Positions 15,491 through 22,029 of a DNA stretch of 26,127 nucleotides are shown here, one piece after another. This DNA is from Chloroflexota bacterium. Its GTDB lineage: Bacteria; Chloroflexota; Dehalococcoidia; UBA3495. Both the position numbers and the translations under genes were made by a program. The notes beneath the pieces are model-generated. The model ran no database searches and was not told the origin of the DNA. It worked only from the letters and a program-made list of their open reading frames with translations. The stretch is from NCBI GenBank assembly GCA_022563275.1, contig JADFNR010000041.1, positions 1 to 26,127 on the forward strand, given 5' to 3'. Position 1 is the stretch's first letter; the number at the start of each line of letters is the position of its first letter.

Positions 15491-16716
15491 CTCACGGCCA
15501 ACTCTGCAAGTTGGGCGGCCGAATAGCCCAGCCACTCTCCCAAGACTTCTGAAGTGTGCTCGCCCAGCTTCGGGGCCGGCCGGAAAAGTTGCCAGGGGGT
15601 GCGCTCCAGGCGGACGGGGTAGCCGGGCAGCTTGAACTTCTCTCCGCCAGGCCCTTTCATGTCCAGCATGAACCCGCGCTCGGTCACATGGGCCGAGTCC
15701 ACCATCTGGCCCACGGTGTAGGCTGGGAAGCAGGGGATGCCCCGGTCCTGGGCCAGTTGGGCGATCTCGGCGCCGGTGTGGGCCATGGTCCACTCCAGAA
15801 GCAGGGGCTCCAAGGCGTCCCAGTTCCGGGCCCGCTCGACCCCTGACGAGAACACCTCAAGGTCTGCCCAGTCAGGGTTTCCCGCCAGGTCCATCAGGTT
15901 GCGCCAATGGGCTTCCATCACCGCCATGACCACCACGTACCCATCCCGGCAGGGCAGGTAGGCGTTGGGCATCAGCCCAAAGACCCCGGGTTGGCGGCCC
16001 TTGGCCTTGTGGTAGGAAGCGTGGGCCAACTCGAAGGGCATCACCGCCGCAACCGCCTCCTGCATGCTGAGATCGATCTCGCAGCCGGCGCCTTGACCCA
16101 TAGCCCGTGATAGCAGGGCGGCAATGCTGGCCATCGCTCCTTGGACCCCCGCCAGATAGCCGGCCATGTGGGTGTTGGAACGGAGCGGCGGTTCCAGATC
16201 AGGGTCCCCCACGCGGTCCGGTACGCCAGGGGTGGCGAAGGCCATGCCTCCGGCGCTGATGGCGATCAGGTCGTCGCCCAGATAGGCGCTGTTGGGACCG
16301 GTGAGACCAAAAGGCGTGATCGCCGTGACGATCAGCCCCGGATTGGCATCAGAAAACCGCTCCCGGCGCAACCCCAGACGCTCGATCTCTGAGCTGTTCT
16401 GCCCCAGCACGAGAAAATCCGAGGCCGCCGTCAGGTCCAGAAAAGCGGCCCATCCCCCTGCCGACTCGATATCCAGGGACACCCCGCGTTTGTTGGAGTT
16501 CAGATAGAGGAACAACCCGCTCCATTCCGGGTCGGGAACACCGCCGGGATAGGGGCCGTTCCTGCGGTAGCGGTCCCCGTGTGGTGGCTCGACCTTTACG
16601 ACATCGGCGCCGGCGTCGCCCAGCAGCCGGGCACAGAAGGAGCCCGCGACCTGGCCCGATACTTGGTCGGTAAGCTCCACAACCTTCAAACCCGATAAGG
16701 CGCCTTCCTTGAGCAT
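15487..16716 (-). CDS. Family III CoA-transferase homologue lacking the catalytic Asp
   Basis: The 409-residue protein shares the fold: LKVVELTDQVSGQVAGSFCA (10-29), LGDAGADVVKVEPPHGDRYR (32-51), LNSNKRGVSLDI and CEIDLSMQEA. In the place where the neighbour has DAFSG this protein reads GYLAG (186-190), preceded by NTHM; no Asp is found there. It may therefore be a non-catalytic partner. Two-subunit family III enzymes are known, for example benzylsuccinate CoA-transferase BbsEF. The gene overlaps the catalytic-type gene by four bases and starts three bases after the stop of the MaoC-like gene upstream, so all three are probably co-translated. Confidence 0.88.
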   Translation of the reverse strand: MLKEGALSGLKVVELTDQVSGQVAGSFCARLLGDAGADVVKVEPPHGDRYRRNGPYPGGVPDPEWSGLFLYLNSNKRGVSLDIESAGGWAAFLDLTAASDFLVLGQNSSEIERLGLRRERFSDANPGLIVTAITPFGLTGPNSAYLGDDLIAISAGGMAFATPGVPDRVGDPDLEPPLRSNTHMAGYLAGVQGAMASIAALLSRAMGQGAGCEIDLSMQEAVAAVMPFELAHASYHKAKGRQPGVFGLMPNAYLPCRDGYVVVMAVMEAHWRNLMDLAGNPDWADLEVFSSGVERARNWDALEPLLLEWTMAHTGAEIAQLAQDRGIPCFPAYTVGQMVDSAHVTERGFMLDMKGPGGEKFKLPGYPVRLERTPWQLFRPAPKLGEHTSEVLGEWLGYSAAQLAELAVR

Positions 16717-16719
16717 GCG

Positions 16720-17163
16720 CTAACTGCCCGGCCGCAGGGGGAACCGCACCAGCGCGCTGGCCGGCTCCACAACCTTTTCGCCCCGTTGGTTCTCCACCCA
16801 GAGGTCGCATTCAACGATTCCGCCGCCTTCTTCGATAGAGCAACCGGTAACCAAACCGCGGCAGGTCAGTGAGTCGCCGGGGTAGGCCATGACGCGGTTC
16901 CGGAAAGCGAGCTTGCGCAGAAACGCTCCCGGCCCGGCCCAGTCCTGAACGTGCTGGGCTAAGAACCCGCCCAGCATCTGGCCGTCGACGAAGGGACCGT
17001 CAAAGCCCAACTCCCTGGCGTAGTCGGCGTCGTAGTGCAGCCGGATGAAGTCCCAGGTCGCTGCCCCGTAGGCCATCATCCGGGCTATGCCGATCTCTTT
17101 GACCAGTGGCGTAAGCTCGTCACCGGCGTGCACGTCCTCAAAGTAGCGGAACCCGGTGGCCAT
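16720..17163 (-). CDS. MaoC-like hotdog hydratase, catalytic-type half
   Basis: A 147-residue single hotdog domain. The segment WDFIRLHYDADYA contains Asp38 and His43 spaced as in the hydratase-2 motif D-x-N-P-x-H, although the N-P pair is I-R here. It is followed by GFDGPFVDGQMLGGFLAQHV and FRNRVMAYPGDSLTCRGLVT. Such proteins hydrate 2-enoyl-CoA to (R)-3-hydroxyacyl-CoA in the cytoplasm. The start at 17163 has AAGGAG seven bases upstream. The preceding gene, one base away, encodes a second hotdog half with Tyr instead of His at the same position, as expected for a heterodimer of the HadAB kind. Confidence 0.85.
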   Translation of the reverse strand: MATGFRYFEDVHAGDELTPLVKEIGIARMMAYGAATWDFIRLHYDADYARELGFDGPFVDGQMLGGFLAQHVQDWAGPGAFLRKLAFRNRVMAYPGDSLTCRGLVTGCSIEEGGGIVECDLWVENQRGEKVVEPASALVRFPLRPGS

Positions 17164-17164
17164 C

Positions 17165-17662
17165 CTAGTCTCCTTCACCGGAGTCCGGCGGCCTATAGAA
17201 CATGGTCTCGGTGTTCCGGGCCAGCAGCTCTTCACGCTGGTTGTAGAACGTCGTTTCGATCACCTGGAAGATCAGGGAGCCGGAGCGTCCGGTGCGCTCG
17301 TAAACGTCCTTGACCGTCCAATGGGCGGTTATCACGTCATCGGGGTGGATGGGCTGGAAGAACTCGTATTCGTTGCCCGCCCGCAAACCCTGCAAATCGC
17401 GGATGGGTCCCCGTCCCAGAAGGTCGCCCCGGTCGTCCATGTCGCCGTCCACGTACTGCCAGGTGTCGCAGATCAGCGTGGGCGGGGCCATGACATCGCG
17501 CAGTCCGTGGGCTTGGGCGAACTCGCGGTCGGAATAAAGCGGGTTGAAGTCGCCGATGGCCAGGGCGTATTGGCGCAGGGAAGAGCGGCCCATCTCGTCG
17601 GGGGCCTGTAGGACGATCTCTTGCCCCACGGTCTGTTTCAATCTTTCTAGCAGGCTCGCCAC
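17165..17662 (-). CDS. MaoC/FAS1-type hotdog protein, probable non-catalytic half
   Basis: The 165-residue protein resembles the N-terminal dehydratase-like hotdog domain (PF13452 type). GDFNPLYSDREFA keeps Asp38 but has Tyr43 where the catalytic His would be. Further along are MAPPTLICDTWQYVDG and the hotdog helix region LRAGNEYEFFQPIHPDDVIT. The GTG start has AAGGAA five bases upstream. It is spaced 12 bases from the crotonase gene upstream and 1 base from the catalytic-type half downstream. The most likely role is substrate binding in a heterodimeric (R)-hydratase. It could also be active alone, since some MaoC relatives vary at these positions. Confidence 0.82.
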   Translation of the reverse strand: MASLLERLKQTVGQEIVLQAPDEMGRSSLRQYALAIGDFNPLYSDREFAQAHGLRDVMAPPTLICDTWQYVDGDMDDRGDLLGRGPIRDLQGLRAGNEYEFFQPIHPDDVITAHWTVKDVYERTGRSGSLIFQVIETTFYNQREELLARNTETMFYRPPDSGEGD

Positions 17663-17674
17663 GTGATTTCCTTG

Positions 17675-18481
17675 CTACCCGCCTTTGTAAACGGGGGCGC
17701 GCTTCTCTCTAAAAGACGCCAGGGCTTCGATGTGGTCCTGGCTGCCGAGGGTCAGCACCTCAGCCTGGGCCGCCTCGGGCAGGTGCTCGTCCAATGTCTG
17801 GTTGAGGCCGCGGTACATCATGCCCTTAACCATCCGGTTGGGTATGGGCGCCTTGGCGGCTATCTTCCGCGCCAACTCCATGGTGGTCTCCTCCAGTTTG
17901 TCGGCGGGGACCAGATGGGCCAGCACGCCGCACTGTTTCGCCTCTTCGGCCTCCAACCAGTCACCGGTGTAGAGGAGTTCCAGGGCCTTGCTGATGCCCA
18001 TGGCCCGGTTGTAGAGCCAGGTCGACCCGGTGTTGGAGACCAGGCCCATCTGAAGAAAGGCGTTCATGAACCGGGAGTTCTCGCAGCCCACCCTGATATC
18101 GCAGGCCAGCACCCAGTCGAACCCGTCGCCGATGGCCAGGCCGTTGACCATGGCGATGGTCGGTATGTCCAGATTGTGCAGCTTGGAGGTGACACCCTGG
18201 GGCATGGCGCGTATGAACTGGTAGGTCTCGTAGGGTTCTTTGTGCCCTAGCAGTTGGTCGCCGCCGCGGCTCTCGTCTTTGATGTCGGCGGAGGCGCAGA
18301 ATGCGCGGCCGGCCCCGGTGATGATGAACACCCGAAGACCGGAGTCTCCGGCCACGTCTTCAAGGGCATGGTTCAGTTCGGCGAACATCTCTTCGTTCAG
18401 TGCGTTGAGACGCTCCGGGCGGTTCAAGGTCAGACGGGCGATGTGATCGGACTTGTCCAGCAATATGGTGTTATAGGCCAC
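17675..18481 (-). CDS. Crotonase-family protein (enoyl-CoA hydratase/isomerase fold)
   Basis: The 268-residue protein has the crotonase signatures RLTLNRPERLNALN (16-29), AGRAFCASADIK (57-68, first oxyanion-hole strand) and MVNGLAIGDGFDWVLACDIR (111-130). Of the two glutamates of rat enoyl-CoA hydratase, the first corresponds to Asp122 and the second to Phe142, so ordinary hydration chemistry is doubtful. Isomerase, hydrolase or lyase activity is possible. I chose the GTG at 18481 because GGAGG lies eight bases upstream and the homology begins there. A longer frame to 18625 runs through a promoter. It is the first gene of the leftward cluster ending with the RidA fusion. Confidence 0.87.
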   Translation of the reverse strand: MAYNTILLDKSDHIARLTLNRPERLNALNEEMFAELNHALEDVAGDSGLRVFIITGAGRAFCASADIKDESRGGDQLLGHKEPYETYQFIRAMPQGVTSKLHNLDIPTIAMVNGLAIGDGFDWVLACDIRVGCENSRFMNAFLQMGLVSNTGSTWLYNRAMGISKALELLYTGDWLEAEEAKQCGVLAHLVPADKLEETTMELARKIAAKAPIPNRMVKGMMYRGLNQTLDEHLPEAAQAEVLTLGSQDHIEALASFREKRAPVYKGG

Positions 18482-18538
18482 GCCGGTTACCTCCAGCCAG
18501 ATACTCGGAGCGCGAGGGGCAGAGCCGTGTAGATGCTG

Positions 18539-18567
18539 ATTCTGGTGCCCCCGTAATGGCCTGTCAA
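18539..18567 (-). promoter_or_regulatory. Promoter of the leftward catabolic cluster
   Basis: On the minus strand TTGACA (18567-18562), 17 bases, CAGAAT (18544-18539). It lies about 58 bases before the GTG start of the crotonase gene. Confidence 0.6.
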
Positions 18568-18605
18568 GCTCCACCGCCTTGCGATCGACTATGTCCGAAC
18601 GCATC

Positions 18606-18634
18606 TTGACACTGTTGGTGGGCAATCACATACT
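18606..18634 (+). promoter_or_regulatory. Promoter of the flavin monooxygenase gene
   Basis: TTGACA (18606-18611), 17 bases, CATACT (18629-18634), 47 bases before the ATG at 18682. It is divergent from the cluster promoter, with 38 bases between the two -35 elements. Confidence 0.6.
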
Positions 18635-18681
18635 GGCCCCAACTTGAAATAGTGTTCGACCCAACAAGCTGGAGTCGTCAA

Positions 18682-19854
18682 ATGAAACGCGAAGTGCTGT
18701 TCTTCACCGAGATGGGGTACACGGCGTACCCGCAAGACGAGGCCAGGAAGCTTGGCTACAACAACCTGATGTTCCCCAATGAGTTTTTCAGCCCGGAAAA
18801 AGCTCAGGAACTCTACGGGATGTATTTCGAGGAACTCCAGTACTGCACCGAGGTCGGCTTCGATGGGGTCATGATCAACGAGCACCACAACAATCCGCTG
18901 TGCATGATGCCGTCGGTGAACGTGATCGGGTCGGTGCTCGCCCGGACGACCAAGAAGGGCAAGATCGCCTTCTTGGGCAACGTTCTTCCCATCCACGACA
19001 ACCCGCTGCGGGTGGCCGAAGAGATCGCCATGATTGACATCCTCTCCGGCGGCCGGGTTATCTGCGGCTTCGTCCGCGGCATCGGTCAGGAAAGCATCGC
19101 CACCAACACCAACCCGGTGTACAACCGGGAAAGGTTCGACGAGGCCCACGACCTCATCATCAAGGCCTGGACCACCCCCGGCCCCTTCCGGTTCGAGGGC
19201 AAGCACTACCAATACCGGGTGGTGAATCCCTGGATGATGCCCCTGCAAAAACCCCACCCACCCATCTGGATACCGGGCGTGGCCTCTTCTGAATCGGTGG
19301 TCTGGGCCGCCAAGCACAGGTACCCTTACGTGGCCCTGGCCCCAGCGATGGACCTGCTCCGGGGTATCTACGACCTATATGACGAGACCGCCAAGGCCGA
19401 CGGATGGACGCCCACAGATGAACACCGTGCCTACGCGATCAGGATCAACGTGGCCGATACGGACGAGAAGGCCTACGAGGAGGGCAAGAATTTCTACTGG
19501 CAACTGGGGACTTCATTCGGGGTAACGCCGAGCCACTGGCAAGCGCCTCCCGGGTATATCTCCAAGTCGTCCGCCCAAGGAGCGCGGGAAGTAGCCAGGC
19601 GTGCGGCTGCCAACATCACCCCCGGCGGACCGAACCTGCCCTACGAGGAAGCGCAAGCATCCGTCCAGATCATCACCGGCAATCCCGATACAGTCATCAA
19701 GAAGCTCAAGAAGATCATCGACCTGATCGATCCCGGCTATATCGTGCTCTGGGGGCGGGAAGGGCCCATGTCCCACAAGGTCGCCATGCGCTGTATCGAC
19801 CTCATGAGCCAAGAAGTGATACCCGCCATCAAGGAATACCAAGCGGTAGGGTAG
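18682..19854 (+). CDS. LLM-class (luciferase-like) flavin-dependent monooxygenase
   Basis: The 390-residue protein has the bacterial-luciferase TIM-barrel pattern: VGFDGVMINEHHNNPLCMMP, KIAFLGNVLPIHDNPLRVAE, EIAMIDILSGGRVICGFVRG and a C-terminal IITGNPDTVIKKLKKI. Members use reduced flavin and O2 to oxidise or cleave small organics. The start at ATG 18682 has GGAG seven bases upstream; a GTG ten codons earlier lies nearer the promoter. It is divergent from the CoA-thioester cluster and may act on the same compound before its CoA activation, an inference from position. Confidence 0.87.
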   Translation: MKREVLFFTEMGYTAYPQDEARKLGYNNLMFPNEFFSPEKAQELYGMYFEELQYCTEVGFDGVMINEHHNNPLCMMPSVNVIGSVLARTTKKGKIAFLGNVLPIHDNPLRVAEEIAMIDILSGGRVICGFVRGIGQESIATNTNPVYNRERFDEAHDLIIKAWTTPGPFRFEGKHYQYRVVNPWMMPLQKPHPPIWIPGVASSESVVWAAKHRYPYVALAPAMDLLRGIYDLYDETAKADGWTPTDEHRAYAIRINVADTDEKAYEEGKNFYWQLGTSFGVTPSHWQAPPGYISKSSAQGAREVARRAAANITPGGPNLPYEEAQASVQIITGNPDTVIKKLKKIIDLIDPGYIVLWGREGPMSHKVAMRCIDLMSQEVIPAIKEYQAVG

Positions 19855-19879
19855 GGAATCTTTAGGCCAACACAAACAG

Positions 19880-19907
19880 GGGGCAACCCGATTAATCGGG
19901 TTGCCCC
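19880..19907. repeat. Perfect 28-base palindrome downstream of the monooxygenase
   Basis: GGGGCAACCCGATT is followed immediately by its exact inverse AATCGGGTTGCCCC, 25 bases after the stop codon. It is followed by a short CTACGTC tail and no T-run. It begins a repeat-rich stretch (19880-20070) that holds no gene. Confidence 0.8.
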
Positions 19908-19910
19908 TAC

Positions 19911-19935
19911 GTCATTCCGGCCTTCGCTGGAATCC
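19911..19935. repeat. GTCATTCC..GGAATCC repeat, degenerate copy
   Basis: GTCATTCCGGCCTTCGCTGG then AATCC: an imperfect palindrome of the same family as 19996-20020, 20046-20070 and 20362-20386. Confidence 0.6.
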
Positions 19936-19995
19936 GGAGCGAGCCTGTATTAGCATGAACTTCGAGTTGAGTGTTTTGACTCCGGCAGGCCCCAT

Positions 19996-20070
19996 GGATT
20001 CCTGCTTTCGCAGGAATGACGGCAGGCGTCCCTACCGCGGCTCACGTCATTCCTGCGAAAGCAGGAATCC
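19996..20070. repeat. Inverted pair of 25-base palindromic repeats
   Basis: Two copies face each other: 19996-20020 (GGATTCCTGCTTTCGCAGG, AATGAC) and 20046-20070 (GTCATTCCTGCGAAAGCAGG, AATCC). They are exact inverses separated by 25 bases. Each is itself a hairpin. The right copy ends two bases before the stop codon of the GIY-YIG gene. Confidence 0.8.
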
Positions 20071-20072
20071 AG

Positions 20073-20399
20073 TCAAGCCAACTCCTCATACAAGTCGCGC
20101 CAGCCGGGATTAGTCTTGCAGATCAGCGCCTTCTTCCATGCCCGCTTCCATTTTTTAATGGCCTTCTCTCGCACTATCGCGCTTTCCATCGTGTCATGCG
20201 CCTCGTACCACACCAGGGTGTGTACCCCGTAGCGTTGGGTGAAACCTTCCGCCGAGTGATTCTTATGCTGCCAGACACGCTGGGCCAGATTAGATGTCAC
20301 TCCAACGTAGATAGTGCCGTTTCGGCTGCTCGCAAGAAAATACACGCAGGGTTGGCGCAGTGGATTCCGGCTTTCGCCGGAAAGACGGTAGGGAGGCAT
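20073..20399 (-). CDS. Small GIY-YIG (URI domain) endonuclease-like protein
   Basis: The GIY-YIG core is clear: VYFLASSRNGTIYVGVTSNL (19-38), then QRVWQHK, GVHTLVWYEAHDTMESAIVR with the catalytic-type Glu in the helix, and a lysine-rich KAIKKWKRAWKKALI. It resembles the widespread single-domain COG2827 group, whose role is unproved. The first 13 residues or so, including RLSGESRNP, are encoded by a GTCATTCC-type repeat (20362-20386), so the original start may have been lost and replaced by the ATG at 20399. Inverted repeats flank the core on both sides. Confidence 0.82.
   Translation of the reverse strand: MPPYRLSGESRNPLRQPCVYFLASSRNGTIYVGVTSNLAQRVWQHKNHSAEGFTQRYGVHTLVWYEAHDTMESAIVREKAIKKWKRAWKKALICKTNPGWRDLYEELA
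20362..20386. repeat. GGATTCC..GAC repeat forming the 5' end of the GIY-YIG frame
   Basis: GGATTCCGGCTTTCGCCGG then AAAGAC. It is inverted relative to the copy at 20046-20070 on the other side of the GIY-YIG core. It is read in frame as part of that protein's N-terminus. Confidence 0.7.
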
Positions 20400-20406
20400 A
20401 ATTCCC

Positions 20407-20742
20407 CTAGTCCGCGGCGAATACCGCCAGCTCTTCCTGATCGATCATGGCGGCGTCACGGCAGCGGCGCATGATCCGGAAGATGGTGCGCACGGTGACG
20501 GAGAACCGGTCCGCGGCCTCTTCAACCGTCAGGTTATCCTGCTGCATGACCGACCAGATCTTGAAGTCCCGCGCCAAACGCCGGTTGCGCTGGTACCAGG
20601 CCGGATCGTCGTACTTGCACTGGGGCAGCGGGCAGTCGAGGCAGGTGGCTGAGACCTCACAGCCCGTATCTTCGTAATGGTAAAATTCGGGCACGGCGTC
20701 GAGAACGGGGCTGGAAGTGATTGGCCAATCTAAAGCGGTCAT
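20407..20742 (-). CDS. Four-cysteine HTH DNA-binding protein
   Basis: A 111-residue protein with an N-terminal cysteine cluster, Cys28, Cys34, Cys37 and Cys42 (CEVSATCLDCPLPQC, spacing 5-2-4), followed by KYDDP. Its C-terminal helix-turn-helix (about 70-93) reads LTVEEAADRFSVTVRTIFRI. The cysteines could hold zinc or an iron-sulfur cluster, which would make the protein a redox or metal-sensing regulator. I recall similar short proteins in Chloroflexota but know of no characterised one. The ATG at 20742 has GGAG seven bases upstream. Its promoter contains a GAAC-N4-GTTC palindrome in the spacer, so it is either under LexA-type control or self-regulated. Confidence 0.78.
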   Translation of the reverse strand: MTALDWPITSSPVLDAVPEFYHYEDTGCEVSATCLDCPLPQCKYDDPAWYQRNRRLARDFKIWSVMQQDNLTVEEAADRFSVTVRTIFRIMRRCRDAAMIDQEELAVFAAD

Positions 20743-20781
20743 ATTCATACTCCAAAACAAACGTTCTAATATTGCTCACTC

Positions 20782-20811
20782 AGTTTAGAACACCCGTTCT
20801 TAATATGTCAA
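20782..20811 (-). promoter_or_regulatory. Promoter with nested GAAC-N4-GTTC operator
   Basis: On the minus strand TTGACA (20811-20806), an 18-base spacer, TAAACT (20787-20782). The spacer contains the palindrome GAACGGGTGTTC (20799-20788). GAAC-N4-GTTC is the core of the Gram-positive-type LexA box, which has also been reported for Dehalococcoides. Placement between -35 and -10 is typical of a repressor site. The next gene on the other side starts at 20906. Confidence 0.6.
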
Positions 20812-20905
20812 TGCTTTTTGGAACAGATTTTCTATTTTCTTGAGTTTCACGCTCAGATTGGCTTGAAATTCAGAACACCACACGTAGCACCCGGAGGTGG
20901 TCCCA

Positions 20906-21748
20906 ATGCCCGAAACAGGCGCAAAAAGCCCCCAGGCCAAAGAAACTCAGACCGAAGAACCCAAAGTGATCACCGAGTACGAGACGATGATGTACAAAAG
21001 GCGGGGGAAGACCGCCTACATCATGTTCAACCGGCCCCAGGCACTGAACGCGGTCAACGACCAGTTCGAAGACGACCTACACGCGGCCCTGCTGGAGTTC
21101 GATCTGGACGACGAAGCCTGGGTGGCCATCCTCCACGGCGCGGGGCGGAGTTTCTGCGCCGGGGCCGACATCAAGCAGCGGTTCGTGGCCATGACGCCGG
21201 AGCAGAGCGCCCGCAGGGAGCGGGGGCCCAACCCCGAGGGCTACATGGGCCGTTCCATCAACTGGAAACCGATCATCGCCGCGGTCCACGGGTACGCCCT
21301 GGGCGCGGGCATAGTCATCGCCGCCGAGTCCGACATGATAGTTGCCTCGGAGGAAGCCAAATTCGGCATCACCGAGACCAGAAGAGGACTGCCCGGCGGC
21401 CGCATCTGGGCTAAGGTCAACGCCTTCATGCCCTCGAAGATAGCCTCAGAGATGGTGATCACGGGGGAGCACATCGACGCCGCCGAACTCTACCGGCTGG
21501 GGCTGATCAACCGCCTGGTGCCCACGGGAGAGCACCTGAGCGCCGCAGAGGAACTGGCGGAGAAAGTGCTGAAGTCGCCGCCATTGGCGACCAGGGCGGC
21601 GGTGAAGCTGACCCGGCGTCAGTGGGTGCAGACCGGGGCCGAAGCCGACATGCAGATGCTGCCCCTGAAACTGCACCTGACCGAGGACTTCAAAGAGGCC
21701 AGCCAATCGTTCGTGGAAAAGAGAGCGCCGGAATACCACGCCCGCTAG
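20906..21748 (+). CDS. Enoyl-CoA hydratase/isomerase family protein
   Basis: A 280-residue crotonase with a charged N-terminal extension of about 25 residues. Signatures are YIMFNRPQALNAV (38-50), AGRSFCAGADIK (79-90), AAVHGYALGAGIVIAAESD (125-143) and KFGITETRRGLPGG (152-165). The second catalytic Glu is kept as Glu157; the first is replaced (Val137 region). This pattern is seen in hydratases and isomerases acting on varied acyl-CoAs. ATG 20906 has GGAGG eight bases upstream; the GTG at 20897 overlaps that site and is less likely. It stands apart from the crotonase at 17675-18481, with which it shares only the family. Confidence 0.87.
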   Translation: MPETGAKSPQAKETQTEEPKVITEYETMMYKRRGKTAYIMFNRPQALNAVNDQFEDDLHAALLEFDLDDEAWVAILHGAGRSFCAGADIKQRFVAMTPEQSARRERGPNPEGYMGRSINWKPIIAAVHGYALGAGIVIAAESDMIVASEEAKFGITETRRGLPGGRIWAKVNAFMPSKIASEMVITGEHIDAAELYRLGLINRLVPTGEHLSAAEELAEKVLKSPPLATRAAVKLTRRQWVQTGAEADMQMLPLKLHLTEDFKEASQSFVEKRAPEYHAR

Positions 21749-21780
21749 GCCGCAGCGGCGTTTTCATATTGAATTGGGGA

Positions 21781-21867
21781 GATTCTCGACTCCGGCCGGA
21801 GCTCGGGACGAGCGGGGTTGTTCGTCAATCGTCCGCTCATGGTGAGCTCCGACCGCAGTCGAGAGTC
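21781..21867. repeat. 24-base inverted repeat with 39-base loop
   Basis: The left arm GATTCTCGACTCCGGCCGG + AGCTC (21781-21804) matches the inverse of the right arm GAGCTCCGACCGCAGTCGAG + AGTC (21844-21867) at about 21 of 24 positions. The loop contains another partial inverse. It is noncoding. Confidence 0.65.
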
Positions 21868-21936
21868 TAGATTAATCGGACCCGTAGAACCACTGTCGTT
21901 GGGCAGCATATACACAAGGACTATGACTTGTGCGGC

Positions 21937-22015
21937 CCTTCGACACGCTCAGGACGAACGGCTGTCGTTTGAGTGCAGCCATCGTAAAATCCGTTCATAG
22001 TGAGCTTGTCGAACC
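21937..22015. repeat. CCTTCGAC..GAACGG inverted repeat
   Basis: The left arm CCTTCGACACGCTCAGGACG + AACGG (21937-21961) faces the right arm CCGTTCATAGTGAGCTTGTC + GAACC (21991-22015). The left arm is the same repeat found inside queA at 8619-8643. Together with 21781-21867 it fills the 281-base gap before the next stop codon; I see no gene there. Confidence 0.7.
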
Positions 22016-22029
22016 ACATCTCGCAACGG

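Noticed and set aside
15491..15793. N-terminal extension of the CoA-transferase into the upstream gene
   Set aside because: The ATGA overlap and the family start at MTAQPLQG fix the start at 15490; the extension is a shifted reading of the neighbour.
19880..20070. CRISPR array
   Set aside because: The repeats are palindromic, in alternating orientation and unevenly spaced, with no regular spacers and no cas genes nearby.
20818..21414. Plus-strand frame overlapping the second crotonase
   Set aside because: It is shifted relative to the crotonase and very rich in Arg/Gly; the crotonase frame has a good start and full-length homology.
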